Assembly (NCBI RefSeq): GCF_963924675.1
Contig: NC_089220.1
Location: forward strand, 160,989,270 to 161,053,269
Direction: 5' to 3'
Origin: Phocoena phocoena
Lineage: Eukaryota > Chordata > Mammalia > Artiodactyla > Phocoenidae
DNA: 64,000 nucleotides
Shown here: positions 25,986 through 39,393 of the stretch, piece after piece
Layout: every line of letters begins with the position of its first letter
Numbering within the stretch: position 1 is the stretch's first letter
Made by a program: the position numbers and the translations under genes
Notes under the pieces: model-generated
What the model was told of the DNA's origin: nothing
Database searches by the model: none
Seen by the model: only the letters and a program-made list of their open reading frames with translations

Positions 25986-26939
25986 GGCCATCCCCATCAC
26001 AGCTGCCTGCTGCAACTCGGACAGCTTAGTGGATGGGTAGCTATGACGCTGAGGAAATAGTCCTTGTTCGATGTTATTATTATTGCTCAGGTGTAATACA
26101 GATGTTGGTTCTCTCCCAGGTTCACGTATATAGGGTGAACCCTTCAGGATTTTACAAGAAGGGCATATTCTTTCTTCCTCATTAACTTTCAGACACTTAC
26201 TCTTCTGGCCTGTTGTATCTCTCAGCATAGTTACTAGAAATGGGTTTTGCTGAAGCATTATTCTGCAAAGAGACCAAGCCCCCCAAAGAGGAGTGATGCC
26301 ATGAGGAAGAAGTTAGATGTGGAATTAGACTTCTGCTACATTGTCACATTCTGAGAGCTTACTCCCAAATTCAAATCCTGCATCTGAGAGATGCGGGAAT
26401 CTTGCCACTACATAAAACGTCACGTATACATAAAAATCAGTATGTGATCAATGCCTTATATTGATAGAAATGCACTGATTTTAACTTGAGGCTGTAACCC
26501 CTGCTCTGATTTTATATAAACAAGTCCTGCTTAGTTGGATTTGCTCACACCTACCTGGCATTGTTCAATGGTAACGTGAAATAAAGAATATATTTAATTG
26601 GTATTAGGGATTTCTTCAGGTTGCCTGATTAAAGAACATTATCCACATTACACCTGTGACGGATGAAAGAATACACATTGGATGTGGATGAGTGAAATTC
26701 ATTCATTCACATGGGCATGCAAAAATTGCTAAGTCCACAGTATAGCAATAGTGCCACCTCCCTATTATGCAAATCAGCTGTGTTTTAAGGGATTTTTGTG
26801 GATTTTGAGTGTGTGTGTGTGTGCGTGCCCGCTATTAGTAGATGTCAAGCATTCTTCTTTCAAAGATAATGAATATGTTTTCTGTTTTCTTCCCTTTGCT
26901 GAATGCTGACTGAGTGTGTTTTAATAGGAGAAGTACTGG

Positions 26940-27100
26940 ATTTGCAAGAGAGAATCCAGAATTCAACACTAACTCTGCTGCAGACTGTTGGTCGTATGAC
27001 CTGTGGTCCACATCACTTACTAGGGTCTCTGCTTCCTTATTTGTTACATTTAGGGGTCAGAGAAGATGCCCTCCAAATTCCCTTCTGTAATTCTGGTTCC
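26940..27100 (+). repeat. MIR-like fragment
   Basis: ACTAACTCTGCTGCAGACTG, TGACCTGTGGTCCACATCAC and CTCTGCTTCCTTATTTGTTA follow the MIR order (class-defining TGTGACCTTGGG and TTCCTCATCTGT motifs, diverged). Confidence 0.5.
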
Positions 27101-28034
27101 TGATAGTTTTCTTTGTTTCTAGCACAATGAAATGAATTGTATTTGGTTAAATACACCATCACCATTGTAAAGACATAATAGTGCAAACAGGTTGTAAAAT
27201 TCTAAGGAAGCACTTTGTTTCTGTTTTCCTCTGCACTGGATGCCAAGATATCTACTAAAGATGTTACAATTAAAGTTTACTGGGCCAAAAACATTCCTGG
27301 GAAGGAAAAGTCTGGAAAAAGTCCCTGTCCGGATTAGTGTGTTGAAGTTAATATTTTATAAACATTTCTTATCTCGTCTGAAAAGAAATAGAGAATTTGA
27401 GTATAGTGGGATAAAAATAGCTTGTTATTTAAGTACATGTGCATATGTACATTTAAATAAATTCGGAAAAAGAAGAAATGGTATGAAAATAAAATAAGAC
27501 AGATTGGAACAGTCTGGTAAAATTTGTTTTAAAGTCAGGGTCATGGAATATAGGGAAAAGTTACCAGGGAAGCTGTGGACTTTCTTCCTTTGGACAGGCA
27601 CAAATCTGCTCACTTGCCTGAGTGGGATTAGGTTATCCAAATGAACCCAGAGCCTTTATAAGCCCTTTGATGTTATGATTCCCACCAAAATGTTCAGACA
27701 CTTGGCCTCTGGAGGTTCAGTGTGAATGTCAGCATAGTGGCACAGACATAAAAACTTACTTTCCTCTTGACCTTATTTGTAGTTAAGCATTAACTAAGTC
27801 AATCAGAACCCTTGCAAATGTATATTTTTTGAGTGAAGATGTTTAAAATCACTTTGCTTATTGTTCAGAAATATGCTAGAGAGACAAAAGAGGCCATAAA
27901 CAAGCGTTGGTAGAATTCTGTTCTTCGTGAAAAATTAGGAAAAAGTAAATCCGTAGAGAAGATTTGCATTCTTAAGCAACAGAAGTGGGAAAACATGTTT
28001 GAAACGTCTGTGGAAAAGTACTAGCTAGGCAGTC

Positions 28035-28145
28035 AGAAGTCCTGAGTCTTTTGACACTAAAACTAACTCTGTGATCTTGGGTGATTCAGCCTCCCTGCGT
28101 CTCCGTTTCCGTATTTAACATAAAGAGATGGAACCAGTTCATTTC
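28035..28145 (+). repeat. MIR-like fragment
   Basis: AACTCTGTGATCTTGGGTGA followed by TTCAGCCTCCCTGCGTCTCC and GTTTCCGTATTTAACATAAA matches the MIR core. Confidence 0.55.
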
Positions 28146-30117
28146 ATTTCAGCTTGATGATTGATGTAGATAACCCTCTCTATGCGGTGTATATAATTAT
28201 AATATATACCTCTTCTAAATTGTATCCCAATTTCATTAATTCTCTGCTTCCAGGAAAAACTTTGTAACCCATGTTTCGAATGGTTATGGTCAACAAATCT
28301 GCAGCCTCTTTGAGTTTTTTTTCTAGAATTCTTGCCAATATTTTCTCTTTGGAAAACTGCATATTTGGTCCACTTTCTGTGCTCCCATTAATTTCTCACC
28401 GCGCCCCAGGTCTCCACAACACACTTCTGTTCAGTGACTCGCTATGGTTGCTGTCGTTCGCAGCTGTCTGGAAAAGTCTTGTCTCCAAATTACAGTGGCT
28501 TTCTTTTCTCTTGCCCTCAAGCAACAGATGATGGGAGAGATATGTGTATGTTTCTGTTCTTCAGGGTCAGAGCTGGCTGGCACCTAAAATTCTTAACCCT
28601 CCAGTTTAATCCAAATGCAATGAATCACAAAGTAAATGCAAACCAAGGGCTGCATATCCCAGAGGGATTATGTAAGTGAAATTAATTTTTAAAACCAGAT
28701 TGCCTTAGTTAAGCCTGGGATCTTAATGTGTGCCAACAAAAATGTCCCATCAGCCTACCGAGGTACCTGAGACTTACTGCCCAGATAGTAGCTGAAAATT
28801 TGAACTTGGCAGTTTTATGGATTGGTTTGTATCTAAAAAGCAGGCAGCTTTTAAGAACCCTGAATAAAGGTTGCTTTCTGCGGACACCTATGGTGTGACT
28901 ATCTGTAAAAAGTACCCAGTCATTTGTCCCCTCCTCAAAGTGCTATTGGCAGAAAAAGACTTGGTGTTTAATCCATAACCTGCTATGCACTGCACCCCAC
29001 AGTGGCAAAGCACACACAGAGCCAGAAGAAAGAGATCAAGAAAGCATTAAAAATGTCAGGCCACGAGACCATGTTTAAATGATTAGGTGAGACACCGTCT
29101 TGGTTTAACAATGGCCAGGAACACCTCGGGGCCTGACCTCCCCACTGGCTCTGTTTTGATGGGTTATTGCAATCTGCTCCGAAATTGAATTTCAGTTTGT
29201 TTCGATAGCATTTTGCAGTAAATAGGAGTGCCTGTGGTATCTCGTTTGTGAATCTTGATGTAATAATCAGAGGTAATTGAAGCATGCACAAGCCACAGAC
29301 TTATGACATGTTTTTAAACAAGTATTGACTGATATGAAACTAATTGAACAAAAACTGGAAATCAGACTCCACCGAGAAGGTGTGCACAGAATACAGAGTC
29401 CGTTGCAAATGCACCAAGTTTGGCTTTAAAAATGGCATGTTCAGATTTCCTTACCTTTCCTGAAGGAGTTTGGATGCAACCTACTGACAGGCAAGGTTGT
29501 GACCCTAGGACTTGGGCTAATCACCTGACGACTAGAGTTAATCGTTTCTCAGTCCTGGGGTTTGGGTTAACCTGTCCGTCATCTGTCATCTCCACCTGCC
29601 TCAGTGGCTCCCATGGATAAGAAAATCTCTTGCTGAGGGAAGCCCACAAAATTAACTCCAAATGGCAGTGTTTTGTGTAGACTAGCATAGATTTGGAATC
29701 TTGTTATTTATAAATTCATCTTCCTTAGATAAGATTGTAATCTTCTGTACTTATGCTCATACATACACCAATATATGTGCATACAGGCATATCCCATGTA
29801 GGCATTACATATATCCTCACTTACGAAGTGCCTGCTGGACTTATATTCATTTTAATGTAAGTTCAGTACTAAAAAGGAGAAATAAAAGAACAAAACCTGT
29901 AATTTACATCTCTAAAAGCCATACAACAGATTATTAGAGCAGGGCGTGCAATTCTCCTTAGACTCTGGATTTCAAGAGGGGTGAAAAGCATTTGAGGATA
30001 AGAATTTGAAATTCAGATGATGAAAAAAATAGTCGAAAATGTTGGCTTCTACAGATACTGACCTTAAATACAAACGGTGGTGAATTTTTGCGTTCAGGCA
30101 CTAAAGAAAGGAGAATG

Positions 30118-30331
30118 GGGGCTTCCTGGTGGCGCAGTGGTTGAGAGTCCGCCTGCCGATGCAGGGGACACGGGTTCGTGTCCCGGTCCGGGAAGATCCC
30201 ACGTGCCGCGGAGCGGCTGGGCCCGTGAGCCATGGCCGCTGAGCCTGCGCGTCCGGAGCCTGTGCTCCGCAATGGGAGAGGCCACGGCAGTGAGAGGCCC
30301 GCGTACCGCAAAAAAAAAAAAAAAAAAAAAA
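30118..30331 (+). mobile_element. CHR-type SINE, short form
   Basis: It starts GGGCTTCCTGGTGGCGCAGT, has the head GGGGACACGGGTTCGTGTCC with a B-box, a GC-rich body ending in AGAGGCCCGCGTACCGC, and a 22-base poly-A tail. The 7 bp GAGAATG flanks it at 30111-30117 and 30332-30338. The body is shorter than the long forms at 12436 and 21197, lacking the ACAACTACTGAGCC units. The frames on both strands here (29958-30488) are readings through the SINE, not genes. Confidence 0.93.
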
Positions 30332-32330
30332 GAGAATGAATTGTGTGTAGTGCACTCAGAAGATCAGTATAAAAGTAAAGCCTGTGAAACCTTACGATGC
30401 TTGTCCCCTGACTGAAGGAAGCAGCGGACAGTGATAATGCAGGCAGGAACGTAACAGGGAGAAAAGAATGAACAGCTTCATTAGGCAAAACTCATACTAA
30501 TGTCCATTGGATTGAGACTTTATGTGGAGCAAATTACTTTAAAAGGTCATGAATTACAGCTTCTTAACATACGATTCAAAATGTCACCCTTATCTGTAAC
30601 ACGACCAGGGATGGCTGAAAAGTTGAAGTCTAAACATGGTATTTTTCTAAATAGTAATCTTGAGGACATGGACCTCATTAGAACCATCATTCCACCTGTG
30701 GAAACTGAAACAGGTAGGCTTGACATAAGTGTCTAGGGATTTATAGACATAGAGCTTATTATCACTAATAGGAATTGGGCTCTTGAATCCAAGAACATCT
30801 AGATGAGGCTATGCCCCTAAGTATTTGGTGTTCTCTTCCAAAGAGACGTTGTTGTCATGATGGCTGTTTTCATAAGGTTTAATGTAATTGGAACAAAAGC
30901 AGAACACAGTTCCTTGAGTTTTCCCAAAAGCAATTTACGTGATTTGTAGAAAAAAATTTTGAAAGTGTGAGACGTTTTCTTTCAGGACTATTTACTAAAC
31001 AGTTTACAAGATCCCGATTAAATGATGTTAAAATATGAATACATAGTTTGCCATGTTTGTTCTCATTTTTCTTGTTTATTTATTTCCTCAACAAGCATGA
31101 ACTTGTTTCCCAGGAAACTGTTTTTGTTTCTGACTCTCAGAAAAATCCAAGATAAATAGAGAGACATATTTTCTATCCACAAGAAGTATAATCTTATCAG
31201 GGAAATAAATAAGTCATGGTAACATCTAAGAAAATAATTCCAGGTTAGCATTGGGCAAATGTATGATTACTCAGTCCGTACTGGCTCAGGGCTCCATAAA
31301 TTCAAGTGGAGGAAACATTTACAGGCGATTGAGTCTTAAGAAAATCTTCACAGAACAAGTGAACCTTGAGTTGGGCTTTGAAAGTGTGGAATTTGGATCG
31401 GCAGAAAAAGGAAAAGAGAAACTCCTAGGGAAGAGATGCTAGAATAATTCTGTGCAGTTATCCTTAGATGGGGGACATCAGGGCAGTTGTCCCTGACGTT
31501 TAGAAGAGTTGACACTATCCCAGGGTGGTAACTGGTCAGAGATGTCACGGAGTCCCCAGGACTAGCCAGGGCATGGCTCCTTCAGTTTGTGCTTTAAAAT
31601 GAAAACCCTGCAACTAGCACCTGGACATGCATTTGACCTCCAAATCACCCTTTCTAATTTCCTTTTTACTCTGCCATTTATCTTTTAGGATTCATGTTTT
31701 ATCTTTTGACTTTTTTTAGGGCCATTATCAAAAGTCATATTAACCAGGTTTAAACACTGTTTTTAAAAGTTCAGTTTAGAGCAAGAAGGAAATGCTGCGT
31801 TTTGTTTGCAGCCCTAGCAAAGCCTGGGCTTACAGCCTTCCTGAGACAGCCCTGCAGCTGTGAAATAGGAGAGCACGGTCTGGAGGCCGTGGAAGATGCG
31901 CTGCTATAGAAGTGTCCTCGGATTACCTTCCCCTGGCACAGCTTCCGTTTCTTTTACCTCCCCCCAGCCCCCAGCACCAGTGCTACCTCTAGTCCCTGAC
32001 AGCGAGGTCCAGACCCAGGGGCGAGGAGTCAGCTCTCTGTCTGGACCACCACTCAGACCCTGGACTCCATTCCAGGTGCTCTGGGTGACTCTGGGCAAAC
32101 CATTCAGGAGTTAATTCAGTTGATTCACTAGTGAATTCAGTAATGAGTTGCCTGTGAAGCCAGTGGTTTGACAAAATTGACCGGCTGGTCTAGGAGTGAT
32201 GTGGACACAACTGCAGAAAAGACATCCTCACATGTCATAGGATGCTACCGGTTCACTCTCTCTTTTCAAGCCTGTACCCCAAGGACAAGCATAAAAGCCT
32301 TCTCAGCTATTCAGAAAAGAGTGCTACATA

Positions 32331-32490
32331 TATATAAGCTATTACTACTTTTTTCACCGAAAATTTTATATATATAATTATAAGCTATTGCTATTTTTTC
32401 ACCAAAAATTCTGTATATATAATTATAAGCAATTATAAGCTTGTATATAAATATAAGCTATTACTACTTTTTTACCACAAATTATATATA
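32331..32490. repeat. AT-rich imperfect tandem repeat, about 46 bp unit
   Basis: The motif AGCTATTACTACTTTTTTCA or close variants occurs at 32337, 32383 and 32456, with TATATATAATTATA between. The first two copies are spaced exactly 46 bp; the third is shifted by extra AATTATAAGC units. Confidence 0.8.
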
Positions 32491-35400
32491 TGTGTGTGTG
32501 TATGTATTTCACACATGCTAAGAATACTTTCTTCGTTAATTGCAAAGCATAACAGGAGTAAAAAATAAAAGCTTTTGCTAATGGTCTTCTACCATTTGTA
32601 TGGAAGAATTCCATTGAAGAGATCAATATTGTTACTGTTCAAACATTTACCCAGCCAGTGTTTGACATGTCTGTCACACATTAAGGGGAAAGTATGTTTG
32701 AAGACATTGGATTTTAACGAAGAAAAATTAGGGAAACCTCCAGTTGAAGTTATTATATGTAAAGACTGCCAAACCCAACATTACTTCTGCTTCGGTAGTA
32801 TTTGAACTGTTGTTAACCTGTGTTTCTGAGTGTACATTCATCAGTGAATAATTAGGGAGGAATTCAGTAGTAAGTCATTGATAGAAAGCCCATTTGACTT
32901 CCAAATTTACAAAAGCCTATTTTAAGGTTTAAAAGATTATGGAGGCTGTGTGTGTGTTTAACTAGTGAAAATGGGTATTTTGTCTCTGTCTGGGAAAGAG
33001 AATAATTACAATCTGAGTCATTCAGGGAAGTGTCCTAGATCAGTGACATTTTTGCAATGCAGCAATAATCTTACTATATTACACACACAGAAAGGTGTTA
33101 AAGGGACTATCGGTTGGTATGGAATTACATAGTAGTGTGAAGAGGAAAGCAGTAAGAGAAAATTCAACATCGAAAGTTAACAGTTACAAAAAGAGGAATG
33201 TTCTCTGTCCAGAATTTGGAGATTTGGGCTGGCATACTTAGTTTGTAAAAGAAAAATCATCAGGATAAATTAAATTTTTTCTTTAGTATCAGAAAGCCAA
33301 CACTCAAAGTCGATGTGGAAATTGTGTTAAATTGTCACCCAGGCATCTTTTGACCTCTGGCTCCATCCACGGGGGGTCCTGGATCAGCCCTTCCTTCTGC
33401 TCCACACCTTCCTGGATCCTTGCTCCCCAGAGCTGGTTTTTCGTTCCCAGGACAAGACCCTAACTCTAGATCACCTAGTCCCAAATCAGTAAGAAGGGCA
33501 GAGTCTGGAGCATGTGGAATGGAGGAGAAGGAAGGCAGAGAAGGTTCTGGAAAGAGAGGAGAATAGAAGTCTGGCCCTCCACCCTGCCCTTGGTGGCACA
33601 GATACTACCCCAAGTCCCCAAAACTCAGTTATAGAGCCTTTGAAATGGATACATGCTTTCAAAGTTCTCAGCATCCCTGGGTTGCTAAAATAATGATGTC
33701 ACATCAGCCTTCAAGCAATTAGAGAAGTTTCTATACTTATCTGTGTTTTGCCTGTTTTTTTGTGTGTGTGTCGATCTAATAAATGAATTCTTGGAATTTT
33801 TCTCTTCTTACAGTACTAACAAAGTGAGAGATGAGGGGCGTGATGGCTATGCTTAAAGAGCTGCAAGGCTCTCGTGTGCAAGAGGAACTAAATATGGTCT
33901 TAGGATCAATGGGTGGAAACTGCATTAAATAATGAAGAAATATTTATTGAGGGAACAGATCTGAGGCAAAGTCAGGAAGGCTTGGGATCATTGCCAGGCA
34001 ATGAAGATGGGCCAAACTCCCTGCCTGGACTCAGTGTGTTTCCTCTTCCTGGAGGTTTTTGAAGAAGGCTGAGAAATCCCTTGGTGGAAATCTCAAATTA
34101 GAAGTAGACCCTGATGATCATAGAGACCCTTTTCATCATCTCCTAAAAAGTGAGATGCAATGGTTCATCTTTCATCATAATACTGTAGAAAGTTCTGATT
34201 CTTGTGTTAACTGGATTTGAAATATGCCATTCCTTCAGTGTTCTGGGCTTCAGTTTTCTCATCTATAAAATGTATCCCTTAGATCTCTTCCCATGGTAAA
34301 CTTTTGCTAGTTCTATTCATCGTGTTCACCTTAACATTAACTAGGTAGTAAAACCAGTGTGTTCCTGATTGCTGTGCTCAGAGAGGCTCCGGATTCAGCC
34401 ATGCCCAGTGCATTTGTCAGCGTCAGTTGAGTCCCTTTTACTGAGTATAGGCACAGTCTTACATATCGGCGCCGTATTTATGTATCTTATGTATCGGCAC
34501 CGACTGTCAGAAACAGTCGCTAAAACAGTTTTTCAAAGCACTGATTCAAATTAAATTTCTAACATGTAAGGCAGAATAGGAGAAGGAATTTGGTTGCCAA
34601 ATTTATCTCCATCTTCCCAAATTTATGTCATCATTTACGAAGTTGATTCCCTTCCTCCCTGGATTTTTTATTATTTCTGACCTGTGGCTAGTGCAGAGTA
34701 AGTGACTTTCCAAAATAGCACGTAGAAAATACTTTCTGACCAACACGAGTTCCACCTCTATTGTGTAATGAAAGGGTCTTATGATCAATGAAATTGGTAT
34801 ATGTTGGGTTAAACCAAGTTAAATCAAGGTTTCATACCCATGGGACTTCTCAGAGCCTTATACTGACACAAATTATGGATATTCACAAAAGGAACATTAT
34901 GATGTGCAGCGTTCCCAAATGATTTTGGGAAAAAAACATTCTTTTCAGAGGTATTTCATAAGACTGGTATTCTGAGGGACACATTTTAGGGCCAGTTTCC
35001 TACGATTTCTGCTTCCTACTTTAAAAAAAAAAAACAAAACAAAACAGCAAACAAGAGATCGGAAAGTGATGAAAACAATAATAATGTGATCTAGGTAATT
35101 TGCCATCATAAGAGGGAAATGCAATCAGAATTAATGAAATATCTGAAATATGGGGTATTTTTAAAGTAATACAACTTCAAGAGCTGCAGTGTTTTAAATG
35201 TTTCCCCTAAAAAGATTCGCAAAGGATCTGTTTTATCATGTATTTGTAAATGAGCACTTATTTGCCCTCAAATCAAGAACCAAAATGCGGAAAACTGCCT
35301 TATTCCTCTCTCTCCCTGTGACTGTACACTGTCAATTCTCTTAATAAACTTTATAGCTATAAAGCGCAGTGAACTTTAGCCCTCTACATTAAGACCGTTC

Positions 35401-36953
35401 AAAGAACTTAGGCTGTGAAATGTTAAAATTGTTTTATGTATTCTGGTTTTCGGTGAAAAAAAAAATCTCCTTTCCTTATGAAATAATTAGTCAAAGTAAG
35501 GAAGGTGGAGTACAGCTTTCTCTCTCCTATGCCTACCTGTCTTGTTTTTACAGCTGAGTCGTTAGTATTATCAAGGGGAACTTTTTATACCTTTCTCTAG
35601 CTTGTGCTGTGCTTAGGAGAAGCATGTGTTTGAAAATGCTCCCTTTATGCAATGTTTTATTTTAGCTAACTTGACCCTTTTCCCTTTTCCTTTCTGTTAA
35701 GCTTACCATAAAGATGTTTTGGGGCTGGGGAGTGCTTTAGATGGTAGGATGAGGGCTATATGATCTCCTGGTTGGGTTAAATCCATGCTCCAAGCACAGA
35801 GCCATTTCTGCAAGCTGACCCTTTATGTGGCAAGAGGGTACTTCTGGTCTTAGGCTACCGGTAAAGTTTATGGCCACTGCTTTCCTTTCTTCTAAACACA
35901 CAATTACTCCTCAAGATCCATATAAATCATGAGGCCACCTAGGTCATTAAAATCCTTTCTTGTCTCCATGAGCTTGTTCCTAACACAGAGATAATTAAAG
36001 GCTTGCTTTATACCAATTAATTAGTCTGTAAAGCAAGTCAGCAATAAGAAAAAAATCATGCAAACAAATGTTTAGGCCAATAACCAATGATTCTCTGCAT
36101 ATTTTGTTTTTTAACTAATTTCCATGTTGTAACATAAAAAAAAGCCCTGGTTGACACTTGAAGTATTTTATGTCCATGGTATATTTCTCATTATTTAAAT
36201 TATTCCCTGTATCACAAATTGACTTGGGCTTACAGAATATATCCTAGGTTAGTTAGTAAGACTACTAGTAACCCAGTCATCTGCAGTTGAAACACCTGCT
36301 TTATGACTTAATAGAATTTTAAATAATGAAAAATTCAAAAAAGAACAAATACCCTAAGCATGAATGCTTCGGACTCTAAACATGACTTACAGCAAACAGA
36401 ACGCTGCTTTCAATAAACACGAGGGATTAAGAAACTCTCTCTACGCCATGATCTATTTTTCTCTTGTGCATTTCTTTCTGGCACCATACATGAATCAGGC
36501 CTGTATCTAAAAGCTTCATATTTCTTGGCTGTGGTTAGCTCAGGGGTTTGTACTCTTAAGTAAACCTTAAGGGTCTGCTGAACAGAATAGCACCATTTTG
36601 ACTTGGATTGGTGCCAACTGGCCATCATAAAGTCAGCTCAACCTTTCTCTCACCATCGGTGTCACTAAAAGGAAGAGACATCTGTCTATCACTAGACCCA
36701 TTTTTCTTCAGCATTTTTTGCTTTCCACTTTTTCAGAAAAAAAAATGGGTTGTCATTACAGACTAAGGAACTTCCCCACTCCAGGATGAATAATCTCACC
36801 TACCTGTTGCTGAAAAGGTTCTACTGTAATTACTGCAAAGAAAGAAAAAAAAAAGCCTTTTAAAAAATGAGTATTTGCCAACGTTAGTTCCTGCAGCTCT
36901 GATTAGCAAACTACCTAGATCCCCACTGAATAATCACTAATTAATCAGGAGGA

Positions 36954-37168
36954 TTTTTTTTTTTTTTTTTTATTTTGTGGTACGTGGGCCTCTCACTGTT
37001 GTGGCCTCTCCCGTTGCGGAGCACAGGCTCCAGATGCGCAGGCTCAGCGGCCATGGCTCCCGGGCCCAGCTGCTCCGCGACATGTGGGATCTTCCCGGAC
37101 CGGGGCACGAACCCGTGTCCCCTGCATCGGCAGGCGGACTCCCAACCACTGCGCCACCAGGGAAGCCC
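36954..37168 (-). mobile_element. CHR-type SINE, short form, antisense
   Basis: Read on the minus strand it starts GGGCTTCCCTGGTGGCGCAG, contains the head GGGGACACGGGTTCGTGCCC and ends in the poly-A tail seen here as T bases at 36954-36971. The repeated GAGGATTTTTTT at 36949 and again at 37169 is the likely target-site duplication. It is in opposite orientation to the copies at 30118 and 38259. Confidence 0.92.
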
Positions 37169-37864
37169 GAGGATTTTTTTTTTTAACTCTTAAAATTAGC
37201 ACATGAGGTCCTATAGTCTAAAATGGAATTATGCCTTTATTTCTTTTTCCAAATAATTGAAAAGGAAACTTGCAGATTATGATCCCGCTATGCCTTAAGG
37301 CAGAGTCACTGCTTTTCCAGAGCTGGAAGTTGTCCCCTGGTGCGTCCACCATTCCAACTGAGGGGGCTTTCTGAGCAACTTCAGCCCTGCGTGCTGATAG
37401 CACTAATCCAGTTGCAGATCATTAAATCAGTTGGGTACATCAGTGGAAGCACTTAACGGATTTAGTGATTTCTTTAAATAAATAAAAAAAAAGTCTTGTA
37501 GTATATATATTTTCTTTAACTCCATTTCTGACTATGGCTTTAATTGACTGGTTTTTGGTGGTAGTACTAGGACAAGACGTACTGTCATTCCAAATAGTAT
37601 TTTTCCAAGTATCAGGTTATGTCATCTTCTGAGAGTTACTCATCTTCTGACTGATAGATCCCCCAGGGAGATAACAATAGCCAAACTTCCTGTACTACCT
37701 AAACTACAGTCTGTCTTGAACTGTGTAATATATACCTTTGGGAAAGTAAAGCTGTGCTCCATTGGGTTCTCTGTGCATTTGTCTCTTTGCTTCTCCTGCA
37801 TTCCAGCCTCACTTGGAAGGGGACATCACCATGTAGTATTTCACTGAGTCCTCCCTGTTATCTT

Positions 37865-37985
37865 GTAAGTTTAATTATCATTTTGTCCGTTTTGCAGGTG
37901 AGCAACTGAGGCCCACAGACGTTCGTTAGTGACACTCAGCTAGTCAGTGACTGAGTGTGAGGACTTAATCGCAGCTGTCCCAGTT
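37865..37985 (-). repeat. MIR-like fragment, antisense
   Basis: TTTTGCAGGTGAGCAACTGA followed by GGCCCACAGACGTTCG and ACTCAGCTAGTCAGTGACTG matches the reverse MIR core. Confidence 0.55.
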
Positions 37986-38258
37986 TGGCTAATTTGATGG
38001 TTGGCCAGGCAGGTGGCACCTCCTGCCCCACTGTTCCCTTTGAGACTTTGTGGGAGGTCAAAAATGGTGGGGCTTCTTGATAGATAAAAGGTGCAGGAGT
38101 GAGTCCTGAAGCTCAGAGCCCACATCAGAACCCAGTTTTTAACACCTGAGCTCTCTCTCCACTTTATCCCCCTGAGAAGCCTGAGAGAAGAGGAACAGAG
38201 AGGAGAGAACAGCCTTTATTTAAAACAAAAACCAAAAACTTAAAGATATAAGTATTTA

Positions 38259-38465
38259 GGGCTTCCCTGGTGGTGCAGTGGTTGAGAGTCCGCCTGCCGA
38301 TGCAGGGGACGCGGATTCGTGCCCCGGTCCGGGAGGATCCCACATGCCACGAAGCGGCTGGGCCCGTGAGCCATGGCCGATGAGCCTGTGCGTCTGGAGC
38401 CTGTGCTCCGCAACGGGAGAGGCCACAACAGTGAGAGGCCTGCGTACCGCAAAAAAAAAAAAAAA
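38259..38465 (+). mobile_element. CHR-type SINE, short form, with perfect 17 bp duplication
   Basis: It starts GGGCTTCCCTGGTGGTGCAG and ends in a poly-A tail. The flanks AAAGATATAAGTATTTA at 38242-38258 and 38466-38482 are identical over 17 bp, which marks a clean L1-mediated insertion. Because A bases of the tail and duplication merge, the 3' body boundary can shift by a few bases. Confidence 0.95.
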
Positions 38466-39393
38466 AAAGATATAAGTATTTAAAGTAAATAAGAAGGAAG
38501 TAAACGTGTCCAAGACTTCCCCTCTGTCATTTTTTGATGGTTTGACTAGCTATATAAACTCATCTTGAGACAATCCATGAAAGTAATTCTTTTTTTTTCC
38601 CCTGAGAACAGAGGAAAGTTGGCAAGAAGTAAAACTTTTCTATGAAATAGGGAGGCGAACAAGTTGTAAATGATGTTAATATCTTCCAGATGGCACCATT
38701 TTACTTGGGAACCAAATTTATTGTAATTAAAGGCATGTGAATTTTTCTATAAATACTGAACTTTGCAAGTTTGACACTGGAAGACTCCATTACCTCGGAG
38801 TGTAGTTGTTTTAAAGGAGGCGTCCCTGGTCTTCCGTTTGAAATGCATCTTTGGATTTCATAATCGGAGTTAAACCCTAAAGATATTTCCCCATGTGAAG
38901 GATTTTTTATCTTCCATGCCAGTAAATCTTAATTATAAAGTGAGATTCCTCAGAAATGAGAAATTCAAACTCGAAGCACTTTCCGTGAAAATTATATATA
39001 TTTTGACCATTATTTTACACCACATTTCTTGAGTTCTTTTATATATTTATTTTTGAATTAAGCTATTATCACTCTTCTGTCTCTAGACATATGTGTTGGA
39101 CAATCTCGGAGTGTCTGTTTTGCTTCAATCAGGAGAGCGTGACTCTCTCCAGAACCCTGCTTTCCTTTCTGCAGGCGAGGACCATGGTTGGCTGAGGGCT
39201 TTCAAACCAACAGCCGATGATGGGAGCTGAGAACATTGAAATAGCTTCCAGCCTTGTGCAGTTTCCCACCCCTGCCCTTCATCTTACCCTGGATCCTTCT
39301 AGCCTTTGCCCTGCCAGGGGATGTAAGTGGACAATCCCTGCTGCTTGGGTTTGTACTGCAGCTTCCAAGCTCCATGCGTCCATCCAGAGCTGG

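Noticed and set aside
26767..26774. Perfect octamer ATGCAAAT near 26767
   Set aside because: An 8 bp motif occurs by chance about once per window of this size, and nothing else nearby supports a regulatory element.
29958..30488. Long open frames on both strands around 30077-30488 (up to 176 codons)
   Set aside because: They run through the GC-rich SINE at 30118-30331. The same peptide-like readings recur at each SINE (36975, 38240, 51452, 60596), which shows they are repeat translations.
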